Shown piece by piece: positions 53,798-62,225 of a stretch of DNA of 64,000 nt. A program made the translations under genes and the position numbers. Numbering within the stretch: the stretch's first letter is position 1; the number at the start of each line of letters is the position of its first letter. Under the pieces are notes generated by a model. The model was given only the letters and a program-made list of their open reading frames with translations. It was not told where the DNA came from and did no database searches. This DNA is from JALYNX01 sp963724825 (GTDB lineage: Bacteria; Actinomycetota; Acidimicrobiia; Spongiisociales; ZC4RG35): the NCBI GenBank assembly GCA_963724825.1, contig CAVRWT010000002.1, forward strand, positions 1-64,000, in the 5' to 3' direction.

Positions 53798-54633
53798 AGC
53801 TGTGGGGCCACGATAGTGGCGGCTGTCAACAGCGCTGCCCTTGACGAAGAAACATCGTGGACCCGAAAAACCCTTGCTCCTCGCTCGTATCCGAGTGCCG
53901 TCGTCACTGCGGTCACTCCATCCCTGTCTGATGGGTTGTCGATGCCGGTGATCTTGCCGAGAAAGGACTTCCTCGAGGCTCCGAGCACCACCGGGTAGCC
54001 GAGGGCAGCGAGATCGGGGAGGCCGGCAATCAGTTGGAGGTTGTGTTCGACGGTCTTGCCGAACCCGATCCCGGGATCGACGGCGATCGCCTCCCGGCCG
54101 ACGCCAAGGCCGATGAGGTGTGAGGCTCGTTCGGCGAGGAAGTCGACGACCTCCGAGACCACGTCGTCGTATTGAGGATCCTGCTGCATATCTCTCGGCG
54201 TCCCCTTCATGTGCATCAGGACCACTCCAACCCCGGTCTCGGCCACCAACTCGGCCATCCCCGGGCTCGAACAGGCGGTGACATCGTTGAGGATCCCGGC
54301 CCCGGCGTCGATGGCGGCGCTCGCCACCGCCGGCTTCGAAGTATCGATCGAGATCAGCAGACCTCGGCCGGCGAGCTGTTCGACCACAGGGATGACCCTT
54401 TCCAATTCGTCCTCAGCCGTGACCGATTGGGCTCCAGGGCGGGTCGACTCTCCTCCCACGTCGACGATGCCGGCACCGGCGTCACGCATCGCGATCCCGG
54501 CGGTGATCGCATCCGAAGTCGAAGCGTGGAGCCCTCCATCAGAGAAGGAGTCGGGGGTGACATTGAGCACCCCCATCAACACGCCGCGGGACACGTCGAG
54601 GGCCCCGGCGCGCAGTTGCCAGATTTGGCTCAA
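53773..54633 (-). CDS. folP: dihydropteroate synthase
   Basis: About 286 aa. The two DHPS signatures are LMGVLNVTPDSFSDGG near residue 20 and GAGIVDVGGESTRPGA near 50; LISIDTSKPAVASAAIDAGA, ILNDVTA, VLMHMKGTPRDMQ, DPGIGFGKTVEHNL and LGASRKSFLG follow. It condenses p-aminobenzoate with the pterin pyrophosphate and is the sulfonamide target. The start is probably TTG 54633, six bases after folE; no ATG precedes the first signature. Confidence 0.93.
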   Translation of the reverse strand: MSQIWQLRAGALDVSRGVLMGVLNVTPDSFSDGGLHASTSDAITAGIAMRDAGAGIVDVGGESTRPGAQSVTAEDELERVIPVVEQLAGRGLLISIDTSKPAVASAAIDAGAGILNDVTACSSPGMAELVAETGVGVVLMHMKGTPRDMQQDPQYDDVVSEVVDFLAERASHLIGLGVGREAIAVDPGIGFGKTVEHNLQLIAGLPDLAALGYPVVLGASRKSFLGKITGIDNPSDRDGVTAVTTALGYERGARVFRVHDVSSSRAALLTAATIVAPQLWEEWSPD

Positions 54634-54638
54634 GACCC

Positions 54639-55214
54639 TCAGCGGGCGGTGCCGAAGAGCAGCGACATCGCCTCGGCGCGGGTGGCAGGGTTGGTGTGCA
54701 TGATCCCCCGCACAGCCGACGTCACCGTCTTGGCTCCCGGCTTTCTCACCCCGCGCATCGACATGCACAGGTGCTCGGCCTCGATCACAACCATCACGCC
54801 GAGCGGTTCGAGACGCTCGGCGAGGGCGTCGGCCACCTGGGCAGTCAGACGCTCTTGCATCTGCGGGCGGCGGGCGTATCCCTCCACCAAGCGGGCCAGT
54901 TTGGAGAGCCCGGTCACCCGGCCCTTGGGCATGTAGGCGACATGGGCCTGACCATGGAACGGGACCAGATGATGCTCACACATCGAATAGAACGGGATCT
55001 CGCGAACCATCACGATCTCCTGGTAGCGCTCTTCCCCAAAGAAGGCGTCGATCTCGTCTCCGGGGTCGCGGTGCAGACCGTCGAAGACCTCGAGGTAGAA
55101 GCGGGCCACCCGCTCCGGAGTCTCGACGAGACCTTCACGCTCGGGATCTTCCCCCAGAGCCTCCAGGATCTCCCGGACCGCCTTTTCGATTCTTCCCTGG
55201 TCGATCTCTTTCAT
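54639..55214 (-). CDS. folE: GTP cyclohydrolase I
   Basis: 191 aa. The zinc and catalytic motifs are FYSMCEHHLVPFHGQAHVAYMP, GLSKLARLVEGYARRPQMQERLT and EAEHLCMSMRGVRKPGA. It converts GTP to dihydroneopterin triphosphate, the first step of folate synthesis. ATG 55214 gives the normal N-terminus (KEIDQGRIEKAVREILEAL). First gene of the fol run, divergent from the RHH operon. Confidence 0.95.
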   Translation of the reverse strand: MKEIDQGRIEKAVREILEALGEDPEREGLVETPERVARFYLEVFDGLHRDPGDEIDAFFGEERYQEIVMVREIPFYSMCEHHLVPFHGQAHVAYMPKGRVTGLSKLARLVEGYARRPQMQERLTAQVADALAERLEPLGVMVVIEAEHLCMSMRGVRKPGAKTVTSAVRGIMHTNPATRAEAMSLLFGTAR

Positions 55215-55269
55215 CCCTGGTGAAAATAGGCGCTCGGAGCCACATATTCCCAAAGCACCGCGATCCGGC

Positions 55270-55330
55270 TTGACAGTGACGCCACGATGACATTATGGTG
55301 ACATCACCACGACATCACATCTGATGTCAC
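55270..55330 (+). promoter_or_regulatory. promoter with 11-bp-phased operator array
   Basis: TTGACA at 55270-55275 is a good -35 box, with a -10-like TTATGG/CATTAT near 55291-55298. Across it run half-sites beginning at 55277 (TGACGCCAC), 55288 (TGACATTAT), 55299 (TGACATCAC) and 55310 (CGACATCAC), each exactly 11 bp apart, then an inverted TGATGTCAC at 55322-55330. Same-face spacing suits cooperative binding by a ribbon-helix-helix dimer, and such a protein is encoded just downstream. Confidence 0.7.
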
Positions 55331-55346
55331 AACCGAGGAGATTCCG

Positions 55347-55424
55347 ATGTTTTGGATCAGAAGCGCCGACAGCCTGGAAAGTGAGCTCTCCGACCGGGTG
55401 CGGCGAACCACGAGGAGTCGCTGA
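55347..55424 (+). CDS. 25-aa leader-type small protein
   Basis: ATG 55347 is preceded by GAGGAG at 6 bases, the strongest ribosome-binding site in this operon, and follows the promoter directly. The peptide MFWIRSADSLESELSDRVRR plus five more residues is amphipathic and charged. Its TGA overlaps the next ATG as TGATG, so the RHH gene is probably translated by re-initiation. It may be only a coupling leader or a real microprotein. Confidence 0.55.
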   Translation: MFWIRSADSLESELSDRVRRTTRSR

Positions 55425-55861
55425 TGCATCTCGACCACGTGTTCATCGAGATCGAGAACGCCGTCGACAACCAGGTGAGGATCGGCTCCCCCGAGTTGGT
55501 CGAGGTCGCCACCGAGCTGATGACGGCGCTGCGGCCCACCTTCGAGCGGGCGATGCTCGGTGTCATCCAGGAAGCCGCCGCCGAGATCTCGGCCCAGTTG
55601 GTCGGTCAGAGCGTCGAAGTCCGGCTCAGCGAGGGCGAACCAAGTCTGGTGATCACCGAACAGCGGAATACCCCGTCCAACGACCAGGAAGAGCTCGAGG
55701 CTCGGGTCACCGTCCGCCTCCCCAGCTCGTTGAAATCGTTGATCGAAGAGTCCGCCAGCTCGACTGGTGATTCGATGAACGGCTGGGTCGTCGACGCACT
55801 TCGCACCCGAGCCGGGCGAAAGGTGCGCGGCACGCATGTCGAGGAGACCTTCGAACTGTGA
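55424..55861 (+). CDS. ribbon-helix-helix DNA-binding protein
   Basis: 145 aa. The N-terminal 85 residues are acidic and helical (DHVFIEIENAVDN, ELMTALRPTFERAMLGVIQEA). The C-terminal 45 residues form an RHH domain: strand ARVTVRLP, helix SSLKSLIEESAS, turn TGDSM, helix NGWVVDALRTRAG. RHH proteins bind repeated half-sites as dimers; the 11-bp array upstream is the natural target, implying autoregulation. It starts in a TGATG junction and ends in a GTGA overlap with the DUF4097 gene. Antitoxin-like by fold, but the next gene is no known toxin. Confidence 0.7.
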   Translation: MHLDHVFIEIENAVDNQVRIGSPELVEVATELMTALRPTFERAMLGVIQEAAAEISAQLVGQSVEVRLSEGEPSLVITEQRNTPSNDQEELEARVTVRLPSSLKSLIEESASSTGDSMNGWVVDALRTRAGRKVRGTHVEETFEL

Positions 55862-56631
55862 TCGAGCAGACATTCAGTGTGGGTGACTCCCCCCGTTTCG
55901 TGGCCTCGATCAGTTCGGGGTCGGTCGAGGTCGTCGAGAGCGCGCCCGGCTCGATCGACCTCCGCATCGAAAGCTCTCGTGAGGCGGAGTTCGAGGTAAG
56001 CCATAGCGGCGACACCGTCACCGTGCGCCGCCCGCCCAACGGTGGAGGATGGAGCCGTCGCGAATCGAACACGCGACTTCGGGTCGCGGTCCCGGTGGGC
56101 ACCACCGTCAGGATCTCGTGCGCCTCCGCCGACGTCACCACCGAGGTTCGCCTCAACGAGGCCTACATCGATACTGCCTCAGGCGACGTCGCCATTTGGG
56201 AAGTGAAGAACGCCAAGGTGAAGACGGCCAGTGGCGATGTGGCCATCGGCACCGCCTCGGGTGATATCAGCCTTCGCACCGCCTCTGGCGACGTGAAGGT
56301 CGGGGATGCGACGGGACGGATCGAGCTGAGCACCGCCTCGGGGTCGGTCGACCTCGGCAGGGCCCGGGGAGACGTGACTTCGTCGACCGCATCGGGAGAT
56401 CTCGACATCGAGCGTTATGAAGGGACCGACCTGGACCTCAAGTCGGCGTCGGGAAGCATGCGCGTCGCCCTCCCCGCCGGAACCAAGGTCGCACTGGACG
56501 CACAGTCGCTATCGGGCCGCATCAGACTTCCCGAGCGCAATCCCTCCCGGGCGTCCCGTGCGGATCGACTTCAGGTGAGGGCCAGGCTGCGAACGATCTC
56601 GGGTGACATCGAGCTAATTCGGCTCGATTAG
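55858..56631 (+). CDS. DUF4097 beta-strand repeat protein
   Basis: 257 aa without signal peptide or membrane helix. After a short N-terminal domain, residues about 95-210 carry a string of TASGDV-type repeats (DTASGDVAI, KTASGDVAI, GTASGDISL, RTASGDVKV, STASGSVDL, STASGDLDI, KSASGSMRV) that should build a right-handed beta-helix, the DUF4097/adhesin-like pattern. The start is GTG 55858 in a GTGA overlap with the RHH gene. Cytosolic DUF4097 proteins often accompany small regulators in actinobacteria; the biochemical role is unknown. Confidence 0.82.
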   Translation: MIEQTFSVGDSPRFVASISSGSVEVVESAPGSIDLRIESSREAEFEVSHSGDTVTVRRPPNGGGWSRRESNTRLRVAVPVGTTVRISCASADVTTEVRLNEAYIDTASGDVAIWEVKNAKVKTASGDVAIGTASGDISLRTASGDVKVGDATGRIELSTASGSVDLGRARGDVTSSTASGDLDIERYEGTDLDLKSASGSMRVALPAGTKVALDAQSLSGRIRLPERNPSRASRADRLQVRARLRTISGDIELIRLD

Positions 56632-56633
56632 TA

Positions 56634-56769
56634 CGGGCCGACTTTGCCGGGCCGAAGACCTCGACGAGCCGGTAGCCCGGGCCGACCGGCGTCTGTTTGC
56701 CCGAGACCGTCATCCGGGAAATCAGCCAGCTCGGTCAGATGAGGGTTGGTCGAGGGCAAAGTCGGCCCG
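56634..56769 (+). repeat. dispersed intergenic repeat, copy B (complete, with 15-bp inverted ends)
   Basis: Left end CGGGCCGACTTTGCC (56634-56648) and right end GGCAAAGTCGGCCCG (56755-56769) are a perfect 15-bp inverted repeat. Between them lie CGGTAGCCC and the core ACCGGCGTCTGTTTGCCCGA (within 56680-56706). A further partial end, AAGTCGGCCCGA, follows at 56777. It fills the junction of the convergent DUF4097 and ftsH genes. Confidence 0.8.
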
Positions 56770-56794
56770 AATTAGAAGTCGGCCCGAAGGTCGT

Positions 56795-58795
56795 TCAGGC
56801 GCCGGCGTCGGCGGGGCGGCCCTTGGGTCGCAGGCTCCTCTTGAGGCGAAGCGACTCGGTAACCGGCTCTTCCTCTTCCTCGACGACCTTCTCGGCCGCG
56901 GCGATCTGCTCCCGGGGTTGGGGCATCACCGGATTGTCCGGGTATTTGATCCGCATCGCACCCTCCGCGGTGTGCTCCCACTTGGGAACGTCATTGAAGA
57001 GCTTCGCAACGTCGTCCTGGCCGACTGTCTCGGTCTCCAGGAGTTGAGCCACCATCCGCTCCATGGCTCCACGATGCCGCTCCAAGACCTCGCGGGCCTC
57101 GTCATGAGCCGCCGTGATCAGCTTGCGGACCTCTTCGTCCACCTTGGCCGCAACGTCGTCCGAGTAGTCCTGCTGACGGGAGTAATCCCGCCCGAGGAAG
57201 ACCTCGCCGTTGGGCTTCCCATACTGCATGGGGCCCAAGGTCTCGCTCATTCCGTACTCCATCACCATCCGGCGGGCAATGGCAGTTGCCTTCTCGATGT
57301 CGTTGGCGGCACCGGTGGTGGGGTCGGCGAAAATGATCTCCTCGGCGGTACGACCACCAAGCAGCATCGCCAGCTGATCCACCAGCTCCGACCTGCGCAC
57401 CAGGTACTTGTCGTGGGTGGGAAGTGCGAGGGTGTGCCCTAGTGAGCGCCCCCGGGCCACGATCGTCACTTTGTGCACCGGGTCGGAGTTGGGCATCGCA
57501 TATCCGACCAGGGCATGGCCAGTCTCGTGGTAGGCGATGAGCTTCCGCTCTTCGTCGGTCATCACCTTGGTCTTGCGCTCCGGGCCGGCGATGACACGGT
57601 CGATCGCCTCCTCCAGCTCGAGCATCGAGATCTCTGTCTTGTGGCGCCGGGCGGTGAGCAGTGCGGACTCGTTGATCAGGTTTGCGAGGTCGGCCCCTGT
57701 GAACCCGGGGGTGCGCCGGGCCAGGACTTCGAGGTCGATCTCCTTGGCCAGGGGCTTGCCCTTGGAGTGGACGTCGAGGATCGCCTTGCGCCCCTCGATA
57801 TCCGGTGCGTCGACCACGATCTGACGGTCGAAGCGCCCTGGCCGGAGCAACGCTGGGTCGAGGATGTCGGGGCGGTTGGTAGCCGCCATGACGATCACCC
57901 CGGTGTTTCCTTCGAATCCGTCGAGCTCCACCAGCAATTGGTTGAGGGTTTGCTCCCGCTCGTCGTGGCCACCACCCAGACCCGCGCCGCGGTGACGTCC
58001 CACAGCGTCGATCTCGTCGATGAACACAATGGCCGGAGCGCTCGCTTTGGCCTGCTCGAAGAGGTCTCTGACCCTGGCAGCGCCGACACCAACGAACATC
58101 TCGACGAAATCCGATCCCGAGATCGAGAGGAACGGGACACCGGCCTCACCTGCAACCGCTCTGGCGAGCAACGTCTTGCCGGTGCCGGGAGGGCCGAAGA
58201 GAAGGACGCCCTTGGGGATCTTGGCCCCCATCTGGCGATACCGATCGGGGTTGGCCAGGAAGTCCTTGATCTCCTCGAGCTCCTCTTTGGCCTCTTCGAG
58301 GCCGGCCACATCATCGAAGGTGACCTTCGGCTGTTCCTTGCCCACCAACTTGGCGCGGGACTTTCCGAATTGCATCACCCGGTTCCCGCCGCCCTGCATC
58401 TGCATGAAGATGAACACCATGAACCCGAGCAGGAAGAGCCACGGCAGGAAGCTGATCAACAGCTCCCAGAAACCTGGCGGCTCCGGGTCGGAGCTGTAGT
58501 CCACGCCCGAGTCCTGGATCTGTGTCGTAAGTTCGCCTTCGTAGCCTTCCGGGTAGCTGGCGACGAAGTCCCAAGTGTCCTGAGCATCGGTGGCGGGTTC
58601 GATCCGGCCCTGCACCTGGTTGGAGCGGGCGAGGATCTGAACCTCTGTGAAAGTCCCGGCGTCGACCTTCTCCATGAACTGGGAGAGGGTCACCTCCTCG
58701 GGCCCCGAGACCTGGTCGAACCACCACTGGGCAAGGACAGCCAACAGGATGATCGACAACCCGTAGACCACCAGCGTGCGCAGAGTTCGGTTCAC
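56795..58795 (-). CDS. ftsH: ATP-dependent zinc metalloprotease FtsH
   Basis: 666 aa. Two membrane helices (residues 9-25 and 112-134) flank an extracytoplasmic domain. The AAA module has GPPGTGKTLLARAVAGEAGV at 201, Walker B IVFIDEID and second-region RPGRFDR. The zinc site is HETGH in AYHETGHALVGYA. An acidic run EEEEEP lies near the C-terminus. It degrades membrane and short-lived proteins. It lies after hpt in the usual tilS-hpt-ftsH order. Confidence 0.95.
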   Translation of the reverse strand: MNRTLRTLVVYGLSIILLAVLAQWWFDQVSGPEEVTLSQFMEKVDAGTFTEVQILARSNQVQGRIEPATDAQDTWDFVASYPEGYEGELTTQIQDSGVDYSSDPEPPGFWELLISFLPWLFLLGFMVFIFMQMQGGGNRVMQFGKSRAKLVGKEQPKVTFDDVAGLEEAKEELEEIKDFLANPDRYRQMGAKIPKGVLLFGPPGTGKTLLARAVAGEAGVPFLSISGSDFVEMFVGVGAARVRDLFEQAKASAPAIVFIDEIDAVGRHRGAGLGGGHDEREQTLNQLLVELDGFEGNTGVIVMAATNRPDILDPALLRPGRFDRQIVVDAPDIEGRKAILDVHSKGKPLAKEIDLEVLARRTPGFTGADLANLINESALLTARRHKTEISMLELEEAIDRVIAGPERKTKVMTDEERKLIAYHETGHALVGYAMPNSDPVHKVTIVARGRSLGHTLALPTHDKYLVRRSELVDQLAMLLGGRTAEEIIFADPTTGAANDIEKATAIARRMVMEYGMSETLGPMQYGKPNGEVFLGRDYSRQQDYSDDVAAKVDEEVRKLITAAHDEAREVLERHRGAMERMVAQLLETETVGQDDVAKLFNDVPKWEHTAEGAMRIKYPDNPVMPQPREQIAAAEKVVEEEEEPVTESLRLKRSLRPKGRPADAGA

Positions 58796-58870
58796 AAATA
58801 CCTCAGTTTCAGAAAGAGAGTTCTTGAACCGTCAATGTTACGGGACGAAGCCGAATAGTCGAACCCCCGC

Positions 58871-59389
58871 TCATTCGCCGCCCATCACCCCGACGTAGGG
58901 GAGATTGCGGTACTTGCCCGCGTAGTCCAATCCATACCCGACCACGAACTCGGGCCCGATGGGGAACCCGACGTACTTGACCCCGATCGGAACCCTTTGG
59001 ATTCCCTCTTTCAGGAGCAGCGTCGCCACCTCCAACGAGGCCGGTTTGCGAACATTGAGGCTCTTCATCAGATAGTTCAAAGTCAGGCCCGAATCGATGA
59101 TGTCCTCGACGATGAGGACATGCCGACCCTCGATCTCCTCGTCGAGATCCTTGAGGATGCGCACCACGCCCGAGGTCTGCGTGGACGCCCCGTACGAGGA
59201 AACCGCCATGAAGTCGAACTCGACAGGAAGGTCGATGTGACGTGCCAGATCCGCCATCACCATGAACGCACCGCGCAGCACGCCAACCAGCAGGAGGTCC
59301 TCGCCCGAGTAGTCGTCGGTGATGCGCTTGCCCATCTCGGCGAGCTTGGCGTTGATGTCATCGGCGGTGATCAGTGGCTTGATGTCCAT
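58871..59389 (-). CDS. hpt: hypoxanthine phosphoribosyltransferase
   Basis: 172 aa. The PRPP motif VLIVEDIIDSGLTLNYL is near residue 92, with GVLRGAFMVMADLARHIDLP and the loop SSYGASTQTSG. The C-terminal FVVGYGLDYAGKYRNLPYVG is standard. It salvages hypoxanthine and guanine. ATG 59389 overlaps the tilS stop by 19 bases. Confidence 0.95.
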   Translation of the reverse strand: MDIKPLITADDINAKLAEMGKRITDDYSGEDLLLVGVLRGAFMVMADLARHIDLPVEFDFMAVSSYGASTQTSGVVRILKDLDEEIEGRHVLIVEDIIDSGLTLNYLMKSLNVRKPASLEVATLLLKEGIQRVPIGVKYVGFPIGPEFVVGYGLDYAGKYRNLPYVGVMGGE

Positions 59390-60618
59390 CCGGATTCCTC
59401 TCTGGCGGAAACGGAAAGGTAGCCGCGGGTGGCGGGCTGATACCAAGCGACCGAAGAACGGCGCACCCCGGGCACCCAGGCAGGTTTTCCGTCGGCCTCG
59501 ACCACGACGCCATCTCGCACGTCGACCATGGCGACCAGGTTGGCGTCGGGGCGAAAGATCGCGCCCCAGGTGCCGAGTGGCGCGACCTGACACACCTCAT
59601 CTACGAGATCGACCTCGAAGACCGTGTCCCCCACTCGATGCGATCCCGGCCCGAGGACAACACGAACGATGTCGGGAGCTTTCACTTCTGGATGCTCGAG
59701 GCGAAGCATCGGGCCGACCCGTCGGGCCACGAGGCCGCCAGCCAATTCCTCCATCACGGATCCACCGTCGATCACCCGCCAGACCCGGGCGATTTCCTCG
59801 GCACCGAGGCTGGCGTGCTCACGGAACGGGCCCGCCATGGAAGCCAGGGCCCGGTTGGCGACCGATCGATCGACACCGGTCAGGGCTCCGACCGCGACCT
59901 GAGCCCGATTCTCCTCAACCACCACCGGCAAGGTGGCCGCCTCCTGATCGAGTGCCTCGGAATCCGCCCGCACCGCGTCGGCCATCCGCGCCAGGGCGCT
60001 CAGCAGCTGCGGGTTGAAACGGAGCAGGTCGGGCATCACCCTGAGCCGGATGGCATTGCGGGTGAGGCCTGTCTCGTCGTTCATCGGGTCGTCGAAGTAC
60101 GGAAGCCCGGCCAGCAGCGCCAACTCCCGGGTCTCGGATCTGGTGATGCGGAGCATCGGTCGGCTGATGTTCGGAGCCCGCCAAGTGGAGATCCCGGCCA
60201 GGCCCCGGGTGCCGGTCCCGCGCAAGATGTTGAGCAGAACGGTCTCCGCCTGGTCGTCGAGGGTGTGCCCGGTCAGGATCACCTCGCCCGGTTCCGAAGC
60301 CTCGATCAAGGCCTGGTAGCGAACCGCCCGAGCCTGGCCCTCCGGTGAACTGCCCTCAGGCACGACGACGGTGACCACCTGGAGGGGAATGTCGAGCTTG
60401 GAGGCGATTGCTGTGGCTGCTGCCTCGAGCCGACTCGAATCACGAAGCGAGTGATTGACGTGGATCGCCCTCAGGTCCGAAGAGTCGCGGGCCATGAGGA
60501 AGGCCATGGCTGCCGAGTCGGCACCACCTGAGAGAGCGACCAATGGCCGGCCGGGGTGCAGTTCGAGAAGTGACGCCAGCCGGTCGACGAGCCCGTTCAG
60601 GCGACGCGTTGCAACCAT
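59371..60618 (-). CDS. tilS: tRNA(Ile)-lysidine synthase
   Basis: 415 aa. The PP-loop is VALSGGADSAAMAFLMARD near residue 28; HVNHSLR, GHTLDDQAETVLLNILRGTGTRGLAG and PYFDDPMNDETGLTRNAIRLRVMP complete the N-terminal ATPase. A shorter C-terminal domain (about residues 290-400) follows. It modifies C34 of tRNA-Ile so that it reads AUA. It overlaps the DUF2342 gene and hpt by about 20 bases each. Confidence 0.93.
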   Translation of the reverse strand: MVATRRLNGLVDRLASLLELHPGRPLVALSGGADSAAMAFLMARDSSDLRAIHVNHSLRDSSRLEAAATAIASKLDIPLQVVTVVVPEGSSPEGQARAVRYQALIEASEPGEVILTGHTLDDQAETVLLNILRGTGTRGLAGISTWRAPNISRPMLRITRSETRELALLAGLPYFDDPMNDETGLTRNAIRLRVMPDLLRFNPQLLSALARMADAVRADSEALDQEAATLPVVVEENRAQVAVGALTGVDRSVANRALASMAGPFREHASLGAEEIARVWRVIDGGSVMEELAGGLVARRVGPMLRLEHPEVKAPDIVRVVLGPGSHRVGDTVFEVDLVDEVCQVAPLGTWGAIFRPDANLVAMVDVRDGVVVEADGKPAWVPGVRRSSVAWYQPATRGYLSVSAREESGWTSSH

Positions 60619-61643
60619 CGGCTGGGAGCCTCGATCTCTTCGAGGGTGGGAAGGCTGCCCACCCCCCGGAAGGCGAGCTTGACAGAGTCCCAGCCTGCCT
60701 CCCTCTCAACGGCCTTGATGAACTGCTCACCCATTCGGTACTGGTTGAGTTTCATCTCGAGCCCAGTGATCCGGAAAAAGGCAGCAGTCCGCTTGTCGAG
60801 CTTTCGGTTCTTGAGGACCCGGCTCATCCGCTCCTGAGACTTGAGATGCTCGTGCCCGAGCCGGTCCATCACCACATGCCCGTGACCCTCGAGGAGGGAC
60901 ATCAGAGCTTGAACCTTGTCGATGATTGCGCGCTGGCCTGAGGTGGCGAACAGCCCGAGGAGGCCTCGCTCATCCAGCAGGGACTCACCACTTTCCCTGC
61001 GGCTCGTGATCTCCTCCATCATTCGGTTGAGGCGTCCCGGTTCCGGCACCGATTCCTCGACCAACTCCGAAACCAGCCCCATGAAGTATTCGCGAAGCCA
61101 GGGAATCCCCTGGAACTGGGCACGATGGGTCATCTCATGAAGGGTGACCCAGAACCTGAACTCCGAGGGGCGGAACTGGTGGGTCCGCTCCATTTGCATG
61201 ATGTTGGGACCGACGAACGCCACCACGTCCCCGTCTTCGCCTGTCGGGAGCACCAGTTCGTATTGGCCGAGCACTCGACGAGCGAGTACGCCGAGAACCG
61301 CGGTCATCTCCGCTTGCATCACCCGGGAGGTCATCGCGGCGGCGCCCTTGGCGCCAGGGCCGGCGTCGGCAACCCGCTCTTCGAGGTGTTGGCGCACCGG
61401 TTCGATGAGATGAGAGAAGCTGGCGACGTTGCGCTCGACCCACTCGGTGCGGCCGATGACAACGGTGCTCGGGCTGCCTGGCAGCTCCAACCCGGTGGCC
61501 TCAGGGACCAGCCCGGCGACGGTCTCGGTGAGAGCCTCCATCTCGGCTTCGAGAGCGGCGAGGTGATAGGTCTCGGCGAGGGGATAGGTGCCCGCGATCC
61601 GACCCGCGAGACCTCCTGCCCCAAACTTCGGGGAGCTGGTCAC
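60597..61643 (-). CDS. zinc-dependent metallopeptidase, DUF2342 family
   Basis: 348 aa. The zincin motif HExxH appears as TLHEMTHRAQFQG near residue 168; VVAFVGPNIMQMER, LLEGHGHVVMDRLG and KLNQYRMGEQFIKAVEREAGW match the actinobacterial family annotated as F420-biosynthesis-associated or zinicin-like metallopeptidase. The EGHGHVVMD block probably gives the third metal ligand. The physiological substrate is unknown. It overlaps the small membrane gene by ATGA and tilS by 22 bases, the standard order in this phylum. Confidence 0.88.
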   Translation of the reverse strand: MTSSPKFGAGGLAGRIAGTYPLAETYHLAALEAEMEALTETVAGLVPEATGLELPGSPSTVVIGRTEWVERNVASFSHLIEPVRQHLEERVADAGPGAKGAAAMTSRVMQAEMTAVLGVLARRVLGQYELVLPTGEDGDVVAFVGPNIMQMERTHQFRPSEFRFWVTLHEMTHRAQFQGIPWLREYFMGLVSELVEESVPEPGRLNRMMEEITSRRESGESLLDERGLLGLFATSGQRAIIDKVQALMSLLEGHGHVVMDRLGHEHLKSQERMSRVLKNRKLDKRTAAFFRITGLEMKLNQYRMGEQFIKAVEREAGWDSVKLAFRGVGSLPTLEEIEAPSRWLQRVA

Positions 61644-61939
61644 TCCTCGACGATTCGGTACCGCTTGCGGACCACTCGTGTGAAGTACTGAACGGTGGTC
61701 AAGACCACAACCAGGAGGGCGATGACGAGGCCTGTAGCCACCATGTAGCGGTAGGTCCAGTCGGGCAGCGGCTGTGTGGGTGCAGGTTCAGTGACCGGAA
61801 CCGCGGGCTCGAAGTCAACCTGAGGAACCGAAGTCTCGGTGACGGTGGTGCTCGTCTCCTGGGCGAACGCCGTTGCTGCGATCGAGAAAAGAGCCCCGAC
61901 GACGATGGCTGCGGCCAGCACCCGACTCAGACGCTTCAT
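61640..61939 (-). CDS. small protein with signal peptide and C-terminal membrane anchor
   Basis: 99 aa. A signal peptide (MKRLSRVLAAAIVVGALFSI to ATAFAQE) is followed by a Thr/Pro/Val-rich outer segment of about 35 residues, a membrane helix (MVATGLVIALLVVVLTTVQYF) and a basic tail (RVVRKRYRIVEE). ATG 61939 gives the canonical signal; earlier frame is shadow. Unknown function. ATGA overlap with the DUF2342 peptidase gene suggests the two work together. Confidence 0.7.
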   Translation of the reverse strand: MKRLSRVLAAAIVVGALFSIAATAFAQETSTTVTETSVPQVDFEPAVPVTEPAPTQPLPDWTYRYMVATGLVIALLVVVLTTVQYFTRVVRKRYRIVEE

Positions 61940-61979
61940 GGACGCGCAGCCTACATCTGGTGGTGGGGTGAGGCCAACG

Positions 61980-62225
61980 TCACCGGTCGCCGACCGATTC
62001 CTTGGCCAGGGCGGCTCGGAGACGTTCGATGAATTCGGGGGGAACCTCTTCGGCGAGCCGTTCGCGGACCACGACCTTGAGCCGGATCTCGAACTCGAAG
62101 ATGTCGAGGCACCCGGAGCAGTCGTCGAGGTGTGCACGGATCCGGTCGGAGTCCGCCGCTCCCATTTCCCTGTCGAGATATTGATAGAGGTTGGTCAGGG
62201 CCTCGTCGCAGTTACGGCCGCTCAT
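61980..62225 (-). CDS. rsrA: zinc-binding anti-sigma factor (RsrA-type)
   Basis: 81 aa with the ZAS signature: NCDEAL at the N-terminus, then RIRAHLDDCSGCLDIFE (HxxxCxxC) near residue 32. A C-terminal helix (EFIERLRAALAKE) follows. In the SigR system disulfide formation between the zinc cysteines releases the sigma factor under thiol stress. It overlaps the sigma gene by ATGA, as in the classic pair. Confidence 0.88.
   Translation of the reverse strand: MSGRNCDEALTNLYQYLDREMGAADSDRIRAHLDDCSGCLDIFEFEIRLKVVVRERLAEEVPPEFIERLRAALAKESVGDR

Noticed and set aside
55347..56631. Classical toxin-antitoxin module
   Set aside because: The RHH protein is antitoxin-like, but the partner is a DUF4097 beta-repeat protein and no toxin fold is present.
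57473..58858. 461-codon open frame on the plus strand across ftsH
   Set aside because: Mirror frame of a certain gene in high-G+C DNA; its translation has no domain, and ftsH is intact on the other strand.
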